A stretch of DNA of 64,000 nt from Rhodococcus sp. BP22. Its GTDB lineage: Bacteria > Actinomycetota > Actinomycetes > Mycobacteriales > Mycobacteriaceae. Each line of letters begins with the position of its first letter. Within the stretch, counting starts at the first letter, position 1. The stretch is from the NCBI RefSeq assembly GCF_014281965.1, contig NZ_JACFTB010000007.1:1-64000 (forward strand), read 5' to 3'. Positions 25,602-34,530 of this stretch are shown in pieces. A model generated the notes under the pieces. The model did no database searches. It saw nothing but the letters and a program-made list of their open reading frames with translations, and was not told where the DNA came from. The translations under genes were made by a program, and so were the position numbers.

Positions 25602-25670
25602 GTGAACGCTGTGATTCCTATTGTTGTAGAGCTACGCGGTTGTTTGTTCACCGCTCCGCCAGGGCACTAG
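25602..25670 (+). other. 22-codon frame resembling the start of the gene at 24370
   Basis: The frame reads VNAVIPIVVELRGCLFTAPPGH. It matches VKAVMMEFNFRVCASPERL in register (V-AV, then R-C----P) and sits 53 bases behind the same promoter-like element (60 bases at 24370). It may be a decayed duplicate of that gene's 5' end or a leader peptide. Confidence 0.3.
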
Positions 25671-25991
25671 ACTGTTCCACCTGAATTCGTCGATGCACCG
25701 AAAAACTACGCTGCACCTTTCGCCGTCGTGCCGGTGTTTTTACCGCCACACCACTGATACCAGCTTTCGATTCACTGTTTGTGAACAAAGAACACTGCGC
25801 GATTGCAGCCCTTCGTAACGACTGTTGGTCGGCGATACATCTCTGAACGCCGAAAAAGCGGGCATCGACTCGGTGCCACATTTTTTGTTTACTGCACCTG
25901 ACGTGTCGAGCACTGCTCGCCGCGTCGATACCTGTATTTCCACGACCTCGGAATGGGACGACCGCCGAGTTTTAGTGCAAGGAGAAACTCC

Positions 25992-26501
25992 ATGACAATC
26001 GCTGAACTTATCGTGAACCCAGGTGCCGCAACAGACGAAGCCGCCGAACTGTCTGCCTTGCACACCAGGCGTGCTGAAGTCGCAGCCGATGTAATCGAGT
26101 TCCGCAACATGGGCGATCTCGAGAACAACGATTCCTACCATCGCTCTCGCGAGGAATTGTCGAGCATCGACCGCCGCATCGCGGAGGTCCAGGAATTGGT
26201 GTCTGCTGCATCTACGGTGACCGACGACGGCACCGTGCGGCCGTTCTCGCTTGTCACCGTGATGTTCGATCACGACCCCGACGACGTCGAGACGTTCGTG
26301 TTGACTGCGGCCACGGGCAACTCCGCGGACGAAATAGCGACATGTTCGCCGTTGTCACCGCTCGGCAGAGCACTGATGGGGTGCCGCGTCGAGGATGAGC
26401 GCACCTACGTACTCCCAACAGGCGCAGAGAGCACCGTTACCGTTCTCTCGATTGCCGCAGGTCTCGAACGACGACTACTGGAATCTCGGACAGTCGAATA
26501 G
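25992..26501 (+). CDS. Divergent GreA/GreB-family transcription factor, 169 aa
   Basis: The N-terminal coiled coil has RNMGDLENNDSYHRSREELSSIDRRIAEVQELV (38-70), as in Gre factors, and the C-terminal domain has LSPLGRALMGCRVEDERTYVLPTG (121-144) followed by a final strand. Gre factors enter the polymerase secondary channel and stimulate cleavage of backtracked RNA using two acidic tip residues in GDLxEN. Here the tip reads GDLENN: the first Asp is kept, but the second acid is replaced by Asn with a Glu one position earlier. It may therefore bind polymerase without normal cleavage activity. AAGGAG nine bases upstream supports the ATG. A strong terminator follows. Confidence 0.75.
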   Translation: MTIAELIVNPGAATDEAAELSALHTRRAEVAADVIEFRNMGDLENNDSYHRSREELSSIDRRIAEVQELVSAASTVTDDGTVRPFSLVTVMFDHDPDDVETFVLTAATGNSADEIATCSPLSPLGRALMGCRVEDERTYVLPTGAESTVTVLSIAAGLERRLLESRTVE

Positions 26502-26520
26502 TCTGCGAGTATCCGATCGG

Positions 26521-26552
26521 ATTGCCCCGTGCAGGTCACTGCACGGGGCAAT
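26521..26552. terminator. Perfect 14-bp stem-loop between convergent genes
   Basis: ATTGCCCCGTGCAG (26521-26534), loop GTCA, then the exact complement (26539-26552), followed by TTTC. It serves the Gre-like gene (plus) and gdhA (minus). Confidence 0.85.
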
Positions 26553-26564
26553 TTCAGCGATGGC

Positions 26565-27917
<1,353 letters not shown>

Positions 27918-28124
27918 CTACCTGTTTCGCAATAATTCGACGTCATCACGGCAGCAACCATGCGATGGTGCCGTAGGCAGTCGCGGTTTCGACAACGACT
28001 GCGCATCGCAGCTTACGGCAGTAAGATGCACGAGAATCACGACCCAGCCCGCCGATCCCGTAGATACGCAGGTCAGGTATCATTTGGGACTCTTCCCGGG
28101 CTCTATTGAGGGTAGTTCGGCTCG

Positions 28125-28562
28125 CTATTCTTCCGATGGGTCGTCGAATATCGGCAATTCGATTGTCGGCCCCAAGCGCCGAAGTTCATCCCGGTGCATC
28201 GCGCCCAGTCGCACGAGTGTCAGTTCACCGTCGCTGGTGAGCTCGACTCTGACCGTTCTGGCGTCGGACGGATCAGCTGCCCGCTGAACCAGGCCTTGTT
28301 TCTGTGCGCGATCGACAAGTTCGACCACACTGTGATGACGCAACTGCAGTCGCTCTGCCAGCTCCCGCATCGCAGCCCACTCACGGCCCGGAAAACCCTT
28401 CAGTGCCAGCAGCAGCTGATACTGCTGCGGGGTGAGTCCGTAGGACCGCACGGTCTCCTCACTGAAGCGAAGGTAACGACGGATTCCAAATCTGAAACGC
28501 GCCAACGATTCGAATTCTCGTTTTGTCAACGGCACCGGTTCCTGTGGTTCATCGGTAGACAC
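28125..28562 (-). CDS. MarR-family transcriptional regulator
   Basis: 145 residues with the MarR winged-helix layout: an N-terminal helix with RFRFGIRRYLRFSEE, then GLTPQQYQLLLALKG, the recognition part MRELAERLQLRHHSVVELVDRAQKQGLV, and the wing DPSDARTVRVELTSDGE. MarR proteins bind short palindromes and usually respond to small molecules. It lies 94 bases behind the carbonic anhydrase gene on the same strand and may be cotranscribed. Its target is unknown; the 15-bp palindrome upstream of the carbonic anhydrase gene is a candidate. Confidence 0.9.
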   Translation of the reverse strand: MSTDEPQEPVPLTKREFESLARFRFGIRRYLRFSEETVRSYGLTPQQYQLLLALKGFPGREWAAMRELAERLQLRHHSVVELVDRAQKQGLVQRAADPSDARTVRVELTSDGELTLVRLGAMHRDELRRLGPTIELPIFDDPSEE

Positions 28563-28656
28563 AGTGAAAACCTCCCTGTTCGATGAGTTCCGTTGATGTA
28601 GAACGAGAATGACAAGTGCGGGACTCGCTGTTCACCGCCTGCGTGATGAGCGAGCG

Positions 28657-29484
28657 CTAGGCAACACCCTCGCTATTGTTCTCGATCCAAGCAATCGTCA
28701 CGGGATCTTCGCTGTCGAGGCGTTGCATTTCTTCGTGTCCGTCGCAGCTGCACAGGGCCACCGTTGCCTTCGTGGCAGTGCGCGATACCAGTTGCCACGT
28801 GCCGCCGCAGTCGGTCCAACGGGTCAACGTCGCAATGACGTCACCCTCGACGTCACCGCCCACGTCACCGAGCGAGCTATGTAGTACGACCCGCCCCATC
28901 TCGAGACGGTAGGTCAACCCGATGACCGCCAGTGCACCGCGCTCGATTCGGTCGGCAATGAGCCTGCTTCGATCGGTGATCAGCTGCACGGTCTCCTCGA
29001 CATGGCGCGCCTCGAATTCGTCGATTCGACTGAGTCCTGTTCGGCGTCCGGCGAGAATACTCGGCGTGACACGCTCGACGATGTCGCGGATGTAGCCGCC
29101 CGGCATCGCGACACCGTCCACAGCGTCGACGCTCGCTCTGACGCCGCCACAACTGTCGTGGCCGAGGACGGCGATGAGTGGCACATCGAGAATGTCGACC
29201 GCGTACTCGATCGAACCCAACACCGATGCGTCGACGACGTGCCCGGCGGTTCTGACGACGAACAGGTCTCCAAGGCCCTGGTCGAATATGATCTCTGCCG
29301 CCACACGTGAATCAGAGCACCCGAACACCACCGCCTTCGGGCGCTGGACGTCGACCAACCGAGTTCGGTCGTCGATTCCTTGGCGGGGATGCCGGCATTC
29401 GCCTGAGACGAAGCGCTCGTTTCCGGCGCGAAGTTCACTCCACGCCTGTGCTGGAGTCGGAGACAGTGCATTGATCGGGTCCAT
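28657..29484 (-). CDS. Beta-class carbonic anhydrase with extra C-terminal domain
   Basis: 275 residues. Residues 10-205 are a beta-carbonic anhydrase with zinc ligands Cys56, His109 and Cys112 and the Asp58-Arg60 dyad (GCSDSR; GHDSCGG), interconverting CO2 and bicarbonate. After a linker with three GDV repeats (206-216) comes a 55-residue domain (TRWTDCGGTWQLVSRTATKATVALCSCDGHEEMQRLDSEDP) that resembles small free-standing actinobacterial proteins. The fusion is continuous in frame. The ATG at 29484 follows AGGAAGGGG; the longer reading to 29547 is less likely. Possibly cotranscribed with the MarR gene. Confidence 0.88.
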   Translation of the reverse strand: MDPINALSPTPAQAWSELRAGNERFVSGECRHPRQGIDDRTRLVDVQRPKAVVFGCSDSRVAAEIIFDQGLGDLFVVRTAGHVVDASVLGSIEYAVDILDVPLIAVLGHDSCGGVRASVDAVDGVAMPGGYIRDIVERVTPSILAGRRTGLSRIDEFEARHVEETVQLITDRSRLIADRIERGALAVIGLTYRLEMGRVVLHSSLGDVGGDVEGDVIATLTRWTDCGGTWQLVSRTATKATVALCSCDGHEEMQRLDSEDPVTIAWIENNSEGVA

Positions 29485-29576
29485 CGGAGCCCCTTCCTGG
29501 TGTCGGCCATATTTGCCGAGACGGTCCGAGTGGAGGTCCCTGGACATACGAGCCGCGTGAACCTCCGCACCAACTA

Positions 29577-29591
29577 TATCGTGAGACGATA
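29577..29591. promoter_or_regulatory. 15-bp palindrome in a divergent intergenic region
   Basis: TATCGT (29577-29582), GAG, ACGATA (29586-29591) is a perfect inverted repeat. It lies 93 bases before the carbonic anhydrase gene and 70 before the gene at 29662, which diverge. It has the size of a MarR, TetR or GntR operator. Confidence 0.4.
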
Positions 29592-29661
29592 CAAATGAAA
29601 CCTGCGGCTTGTGGGCAACTGGTCCGACCCGACCGCAGTGAGGCCCGTTAGGCTATCGGCC

Positions 29662-30771
29662 ATGGGATCCAAAGGGCCGGCAAGCCGAGGCCAGAAGCGA
29701 GCAGCAAAAACCAAGGCTCGGCAGAAACGGCAGAACCCTGCGGGCACTCAGCCCGCATCGATCCCCACTGATCTGCTCGACGATTTCGCCACTTGGCTCG
29801 AGCAAGGCGAGATGGCCGAACACGCCGAACGAGTAGCAGGACTCACCGGCACCACCCTCACTCAGATGGCCAAGGCCAACCCAGCCTTCTCCGTCACCGC
29901 CTGGACGCCGAGCGACGCGCACTACCTAGTCGATGCCGCCGAACGGGTCGAGGACTCCGACCCCGACAATGGGCATGCAGCCGCGCTCAACATCGTCCTC
30001 TGCGTACTCGAGTTCCTGGCGTTCCTCGACGAGACCGACGCCTGGACGGGTTCGGAGGACGACTTCGCGCACTGCATGGAAGACCTCAACGACTTCGTGT
30101 ACAACGATCCCGACGTGCTGGAACCCGATGACATCGAACTGCCCGAGATCACTGCAGAGGAGGAGTCTGCAGCGCTGGCGATACTGCCCCTGATCTCAGG
30201 TGTCGATGCTCTGGTGGCACGCGTCGGTTCCTCGATCGCCCTCGCCGACATTCCCGACTTGTCGGCTGCACTGGCGAATGCGGACGATGCGACGGACGAT
30301 CCGGCCGCGGACCTCACCGAATTGGACTACTGGGCGGCAGCCATCGCGTCGGAGGTGCTCGAGGTCGAGGGCAGTAACGTGGTGCCGGGTAAGAATGTGG
30401 ACGCCTTCGGATCGCGCACGGTCGACGCGCTCCGAGATGTGCTGACACACCACATCCGCCATCAGCTCACTTCGGTCGAGGACGATGTGTCGATGGCTCT
30501 GTCGAACACATTCGCAATTCAGACGCTCCTCGCGGCGATGACAGACGACCTCCCCATCGACAATGCCGAAGAAGATTACGAGGGACTCGAGGGTGAGGAT
30601 CTGCGTACCGCACAGTTGATCGACTATCGCGTGCGTTCCCTCCAAGACCAAGGAATTCTCGTCACAGCCGAAGATGCCCTCGCGGTACCGGCTGCGCTGC
30701 GACCTGCAGTTCTACAAGGCATTCGCCTCGCCGAGCCCTTCGGTGAGCACGATCCGATGGAATCGTCCTGA
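29662..30771 (+). CDS. Hypothetical acidic protein with basic N-terminus, 369 aa
   Basis: I recognise no characterised domain. The first 25 residues are strongly basic (GSKGPASRGQKRAAKTKARQKRQ), like a nucleic-acid-binding tail; the rest is very acidic and helical, with many Asp and Glu (for example DDIELPEITAEEESAALAIL). There is no signal peptide or membrane segment. TAGGCT lies shortly before the ATG, fitting leaderless transcription. It is followed by a perfect hairpin and then the second TY-Chap-like gene on the same strand. Confidence 0.6.
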   Translation: MGSKGPASRGQKRAAKTKARQKRQNPAGTQPASIPTDLLDDFATWLEQGEMAEHAERVAGLTGTTLTQMAKANPAFSVTAWTPSDAHYLVDAAERVEDSDPDNGHAAALNIVLCVLEFLAFLDETDAWTGSEDDFAHCMEDLNDFVYNDPDVLEPDDIELPEITAEEESAALAILPLISGVDALVARVGSSIALADIPDLSAALANADDATDDPAADLTELDYWAAAIASEVLEVEGSNVVPGKNVDAFGSRTVDALRDVLTHHIRHQLTSVEDDVSMALSNTFAIQTLLAAMTDDLPIDNAEEDYEGLEGEDLRTAQLIDYRVRSLQDQGILVTAEDALAVPAALRPAVLQGIRLAEPFGEHDPMESS

Positions 30772-30850
30772 TCGGCAGGTAACGAAGAGACGCTGACACG
30801 AGGGCGGTTCGGGACTGCCGTTCGTGTCGGACCCCATCGTTACTGTCCTT

Positions 30851-30880
30851 CTCGTCAGGCGGATTCGGCCGCCTGACGAG
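30851..30880 (+). terminator. Perfect 12-bp hairpin between two genes on the same strand
   Basis: CTCGTCAGGCGG, loop ATTCGG, then the exact complement. It lies 79 bases after the acidic protein gene and 15 bases before the GTG of the next gene. No T tract follows. It may end the upstream transcript or shape the leader of the downstream one. Confidence 0.6.
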
Positions 30881-30895
30881 AGGGAAGGCGTCATC

Positions 30896-32182
30896 GTGTC
30901 GGACAATCGCAAGATCGACCTTCAGGACTCCATCGACGAAGCGTGGTCGTCGTACGCCCAAGATCTGATGTCATTCGTATCGGACATGACACGCCGTGAA
31001 ACCCTAACGCTCACTGCAGAATCCGGACTCGATCGCGGTGACGGGGACAGCCCCTGGATCGCGCTTCAGGCAGAACACGACGGCACCATCGACTGCACTG
31101 CCGTTCTCGACAGCTATCTCTACGAGGATGTGGAACCGCCTGCCGGTGACGACGCCGCGCTGTTCGCTCTGGGGTGGGTCACTCCGGCGACACAGACCGA
31201 GGTCGGCCAGCTCGTCAGCCGTTCGATGATCGGTCATCGCGACAACGCCGAAGAGCTGTCTCGTTCGATAGTCCGCGCGTTTCGCGAGGTCTGGAACGTC
31301 GCCCATCCGGCGTTTCTGTCGGCTGTAACAGAAGGCGGAAGTGGTCGACAGTTCCGAACTGCCGTCGATTGCCGCACAGTCGATGCCACAGCAGTGATCC
31401 CCCTCGACCTCGATCATCTACGTGCCCTCATCGTCCAGACTGTCGATGTCCACTTCGATCTTGCTCGAGAACCGAATGGAGACATTCGTATAGACGGGTT
31501 CGCACTCCCCGTGCACGTCTGCTTCGATCACGACGCGACGTCGGTCCGCATACATGCGCCGCTGGTGACCGGAGTGTCACAATCTGCGACGCTGTCGCGG
31601 ATGATGTCCTCGCTCACCAGCAGATGGAAGAACATCACCTTCGTCGTGGCCGGCGATCAACTGTTCGCGGGTATTTCGATCGATACGCGGACTTTCATCC
31701 CCCGTCAATTGACTGTGCAGCTCTATCGATTCGGCCACTTCCTCGAAGGTATCGACGAGCCGTTCGCCCATCGTGTCGGTGGGACGATCTTCGATCCGAC
31801 TCATCGCCACGAAGATCCACATCCACCCGTGTCGTGGTCCGATGACGGAGGAACGCTCGGCACACTCCGGGCAGCATGCGAATTGACCGGCGGCCCAGTA
31901 GATTCCGTCACAGTCGACACCCTGTGCCGACGCCAGGATGTCGAGGAGCTGACCCGACGCGCACTGTGGACGGCCCAGCGCTTCCGCGATCACGCACATC
32001 GACTCGGAGACGATCGACGCGTACGTGCAGCCGTCCTATGCGACTCGTTCGCGCTGAGCTGGACCGATGTTGCCGAGAGCCTGCGCCGGACGAATCGGCC
32101 TGCGCGACTCCTCACTCCGCGGCCCGAGCAGATTCAACTCTTCGATTCGCTCGAAGAACCTGGACTGTTCGATATGCAGTAG
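30896..32182 (+). CDS. TY-Chap-like protein, second paralogue
   Basis: 428 residues. It is homologous to the protein at 1551-2741 along most of its length: REVWNVAHPAFL, KNITFVVAGDQLFAGISIDTRTFIPRQL, EPFAHRVGGTIF and the helical C-terminus with CELTGGPVDSVTVDTLCRRQD all align with counterparts there. The family is annotated as a T3SS-chaperone/YbjN-like peptide-binding fold; its function in actinobacteria is unclear. I place the start at GTG 30896, preceded by GAGGGAAGG, because the longer frame from 30824 would begin inside or before the hairpin at 30851-30880. The last ten residues (SLEEPGLFDMQ) are acidic and hydrophobic. Confidence 0.7.
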   Translation: MSDNRKIDLQDSIDEAWSSYAQDLMSFVSDMTRRETLTLTAESGLDRGDGDSPWIALQAEHDGTIDCTAVLDSYLYEDVEPPAGDDAALFALGWVTPATQTEVGQLVSRSMIGHRDNAEELSRSIVRAFREVWNVAHPAFLSAVTEGGSGRQFRTAVDCRTVDATAVIPLDLDHLRALIVQTVDVHFDLAREPNGDIRIDGFALPVHVCFDHDATSVRIHAPLVTGVSQSATLSRMMSSLTSRWKNITFVVAGDQLFAGISIDTRTFIPRQLTVQLYRFGHFLEGIDEPFAHRVGGTIFDPTHRHEDPHPPVSWSDDGGTLGTLRAACELTGGPVDSVTVDTLCRRQDVEELTRRALWTAQRFRDHAHRLGDDRRVRAAVLCDSFALSWTDVAESLRRTNRPARLLTPRPEQIQLFDSLEEPGLFDMQ

Positions 32183-32192
32183 CCCAGCAAGG

Positions 32193-32212
32193 ATAACTCA
32201 ATAGTGCGCTAA
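32193..32212 (+). promoter_or_regulatory. Candidate NrtR operator before nrtR
   Basis: ATAACTCA, four bases, TGCGCTAA. The right arm equals the arm of the perfect palindrome at 34395-34414 and the left arm matches it at five of eight positions. It ends nine bases before the nrtR GTG and overlaps a possible -10, as expected for autorepression. Confidence 0.5.
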
Positions 32213-32221
32213 CCTGGACGG

Positions 32222-32896
32222 GTGGCTACCGAAGATCACCCCGATACCCCGTTGACAGATTATCCGCGGCCGTCGGTTGCCGTGGATGTCGCAGTGCTGA
32301 CGGTACGAGACAACACGCTGTGCGTCGTCGTCGTACCTTCACCGAGGGGTCGCGCACTACCCGGAACCTTCCTGCATCCGGGCGAGAGATTGGCGGACGC
32401 AGCCGAACGCGCCCTTCGCATCAAAGCGAGTATCAGTGGCCTGTCGTTTCATCAGATCGGGATGTTCGACGAGCCGAACCGAGACGATCGTGGCTGGGTG
32501 TTGTCCATGGCGCACGGCGCTGCAGTGGCCTATGAAAAACTGGGCACCGCAGTCGATCTCGTCGAGATTCACAACGGATCGCCGACCTCTGAACTCGCGT
32601 TCGATCATAACGCGATGGCGGCGCTGTCGGTGGTAGATCTGCGCGAGCGATACGGTTCGAAGGTGGACCCGGCCCACCTGCTCGGATCCACCTTCACCTT
32701 GCTCGAGCTCAGGAGACTCTATGAGGTCATCTACGACAAGGAGATTCCCAAAGACACCTTCAGGCGGCATGTCGCGGGTGCGCTGATCGGCACCGGCGAT
32801 TCGTCGATCGCGGGCGCCGGCAGGCCGGCCGAGCTGTACCGCAGAAACCCTGACGCTCGGCTGTCCGAGTCCGCTGCGGCCCTCTTCAAGAGCTGA
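32222..32896 (+). CDS. nrtR: NrtR-type regulator (NUDIX domain plus winged helix)
   Basis: 224 residues. The N-terminal 140 residues have a NUDIX fold (VAVDVAVLTVRDNTLCVVVV...ALPGTFLHPGERLADAAERAL), but the catalytic GX5EX7REUXEEXGU box is degenerate, as in NrtR regulators, which sense ADP-ribose-type metabolites instead of hydrolysing them. The C-terminal 60 residues form a winged helix (FTLLELRRLYEVIYDKEIPKDTFRRHV) that binds DNA. NrtR family members repress NAD metabolism genes. Here the neighbours are two ADP-ribose enzymes. The GTG start is probably leaderless. The gene symbol reflects family assignment, not proven function. Confidence 0.8.
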   Translation: MATEDHPDTPLTDYPRPSVAVDVAVLTVRDNTLCVVVVPSPRGRALPGTFLHPGERLADAAERALRIKASISGLSFHQIGMFDEPNRDDRGWVLSMAHGAAVAYEKLGTAVDLVEIHNGSPTSELAFDHNAMAALSVVDLRERYGSKVDPAHLLGSTFTLLELRRLYEVIYDKEIPKDTFRRHVAGALIGTGDSSIAGAGRPAELYRRNPDARLSESAAALFKS

Positions 32897-32910
32897 GGCC
32901 CGGCGCGGGG

Positions 32911-33420
32911 TTAGCTCAGCAACCGGGTTGTCAGCTTTGCTCCCCGTGCGGAAAAGGCCACCACCGACACCACCTCGACTCGAGTGTATGCACCGACGAT
33001 CGCTGCAAGCTGTTGCGTTATAGCATCTTCCAGCGGCCAACCGTACGATCCCCCGGAGATCAACGGAAAGGCCACAGTTCGCGCACCGAGCGAATCAGCG
33101 ACTGCGAGACTACGTATGTACGCAGCCCGCAAGATGCCGGAGCGATCCTCGTGCGCCGAATAGCGCGGACCCACCGCGTGAATTACCCACTTGGCTGGCA
33201 AGAGACCTGCCGTCGTCGCGACTGCCCCACCGGCTGCAAGACCGTTGGGTAGGGACGTATTCCGCAGAACCTTGCACTCGGCAAGCACGTCCGGCCCACC
33301 TGCTCGGTGGATGGCCCCGTCCACGCCTCCCCCACCGAGCAGCGCCGAGTTCGCCGCATTGACAATGGCGTCTACGCGCACTCTGGTGATATCGCCTTCG
33401 ATGACATCGATGATTGTCAT
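32911..33420 (-). CDS. Macrodomain protein (O-acetyl-ADP-ribose deacetylase type)
   Basis: 169 residues, a single macrodomain. Conserved elements: GDIT at 9-12, VDAIVNAANSALLGGGGVDGAIHRAGG (16-42) with the catalytic-site Asn and Asp, and the phosphate loop FPLISGGSYGWP near 118-130. Such proteins deacetylate O-acetyl-ADP-ribose or remove ADP-ribose from acidic residues. The ATG at 33420 overlaps the stop of the upstream ADP-ribosylglycohydrolase in an ATGA, so the two are translationally coupled. It converges with nrtR at a 14-base gap. Confidence 0.9.
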   Translation of the reverse strand: MTIIDVIEGDITRVRVDAIVNAANSALLGGGGVDGAIHRAGGPDVLAECKVLRNTSLPNGLAAGGAVATTAGLLPAKWVIHAVGPRYSAHEDRSGILRAAYIRSLAVADSLGARTVAFPLISGGSYGWPLEDAITQQLAAIVGAYTRVEVVSVVAFSARGAKLTTRLLS

Positions 33421-34361
33421 GGCGTGCCTCCTGAATTGGCTACGATATCGTCGGCAATCGCGACGAGATCGTCAGCGGTGAGTTGCGGATATCCATGGAG
33501 CATCGTCCGCCAACGCGTCGGCACAGCCGACGCGCCCCATCTGGCACCTAGCAGTCCGCCCGCAATCGCTGCAGTCGTGTCGGTGTCGCCACCTGCAAGA
33601 ACACACAATTCGAGGGCTTGGACAAGGTGCTGTGGTCCGCCCTGGTCTGCTCTCACAATCGCCCACCATGCAGTCTGCAGCGCGTGGACGACCCAGCCGT
33701 TGTTCGGAAAGTCCGACGGTTCACCATGCTCCGCCTCGTCGAGCAGAGGCCCCCAAAATGCTGCCGATTCCGCAGAGTCGACCCATAGCCGAATGCCGTC
33801 GAAGCTTCCCTCGAGCACGGCATGGCGGATCGCGAACGACCACATCTGACACGCTTGGGCGGCGCGAGGGTCGGAGTGTGTCAGAGCGCTGATTGCGGCG
33901 GCGGCCTCGACACACTTCGTTGCACTGTCGAGGTAGCGGAGTGCGACTGGGGCTGTCCGCATCAACGAGCCGTTTCCACCTGTCCTGCCGGTGAGTGCAC
34001 CTGCACACCTGGTCATCTCGGCGGCACTTGCACTACGGCGTCGCAGCACAGCCCGCGTTTGGTTGCCGATATCTGCTGGTTTCGTGTCGTACCAGGCGAG
34101 AAAGTTCGCGGCGACGGCGTCGAGGCCGTCGCCGGTGCCGACGTCTGCGCCCTCTCGTGACGCCAGAGCGATGGCAGCGGCCATCGACGTGTCGTCGGTC
34201 CATTCCCCCGGGGCCCAATGGAATGTTCCGCCCCCGACCATGTCGATGGCGGTACCCGGTGCCGGGTGAGTGAACTCGTACCCAGCGCCGAGCGCATCTC
34301 CTGCGGCGGTGCCCAGCAGCACGCCTGCGGCGCGATCGGCCTGTAGTGGCGTAACTTTCAC
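33417..34361 (-). CDS. ADP-ribosylglycohydrolase (ARH/DraG family)
   Basis: 314 residues. Metal-binding motifs are intact: GTAAGDALG (17-25), EWTDDTSM (53-60) and, near the C-terminus, CVLAGGDTDTTAAIAGGLLGA, whose Asp residues complete the binuclear magnesium site. These enzymes remove ADP-ribose from arginine or other acceptors. GTG at 34361 is chosen because AAAGGAG lies six bases before it; TTG at 34367 would touch that signal. It is the first gene of a two-gene operon with the macrodomain gene and has a palindromic operator 34 bases upstream. Confidence 0.9.
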   Translation of the reverse strand: MKVTPLQADRAAGVLLGTAAGDALGAGYEFTHPAPGTAIDMVGGGTFHWAPGEWTDDTSMAAAIALASREGADVGTGDGLDAVAANFLAWYDTKPADIGNQTRAVLRRRSASAAEMTRCAGALTGRTGGNGSLMRTAPVALRYLDSATKCVEAAAAISALTHSDPRAAQACQMWSFAIRHAVLEGSFDGIRLWVDSAESAAFWGPLLDEAEHGEPSDFPNNGWVVHALQTAWWAIVRADQGGPQHLVQALELCVLAGGDTDTTAAIAGGLLGARWGASAVPTRWRTMLHGYPQLTADDLVAIADDIVANSGGTP

Positions 34362-34384
34362 GTGCAACTCCTTTAGCTCGATTC

Positions 34385-34414
34385 TGCGCTTACTTTAGCG
34401 CACAAATGCGCTAA
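34385..34414. promoter_or_regulatory. Candidate NrtR operator, perfect palindrome
   Basis: TTAGCGCA (34395-34402), CAAA, TGCGCTAA (34407-34414). A third half-site, TGCGCTTA, lies at 34385-34392. Located between the divergent ADP-ribosylglycohydrolase and AurF-type genes. The arm TGCGCTAA recurs before nrtR at 32205-32212. Confidence 0.65.
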
Positions 34415-34487
34415 ATACTAATTGGAGTAACGCCCCGGGCAGCAGTGACAGCAAGTCGACGAGGGCGCTTCCATTTACTGATACAGC

Positions 34488-34502
34488 GAGTTACATTAAC
34501 TC
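34488..34502. promoter_or_regulatory. 15-bp palindrome before the AurF-type gene
   Basis: GAGTTA, CAT, TAACTC is a perfect inverted repeat 28 bases before the ATG of the diiron protein gene. It is unrelated in sequence to the NrtR-type sites and suggests a separate regulator. Confidence 0.4.
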
Positions 34503-34530
34503 CCACCTTCGAATCAACCAGGGAGCAGCG

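Noticed and set aside
24200-26510. Prophage or mobile element around the Gre-like gene
   Set aside because: No integrase, transposase, terminal repeats or phage structural gene is visible; only the base composition differs.
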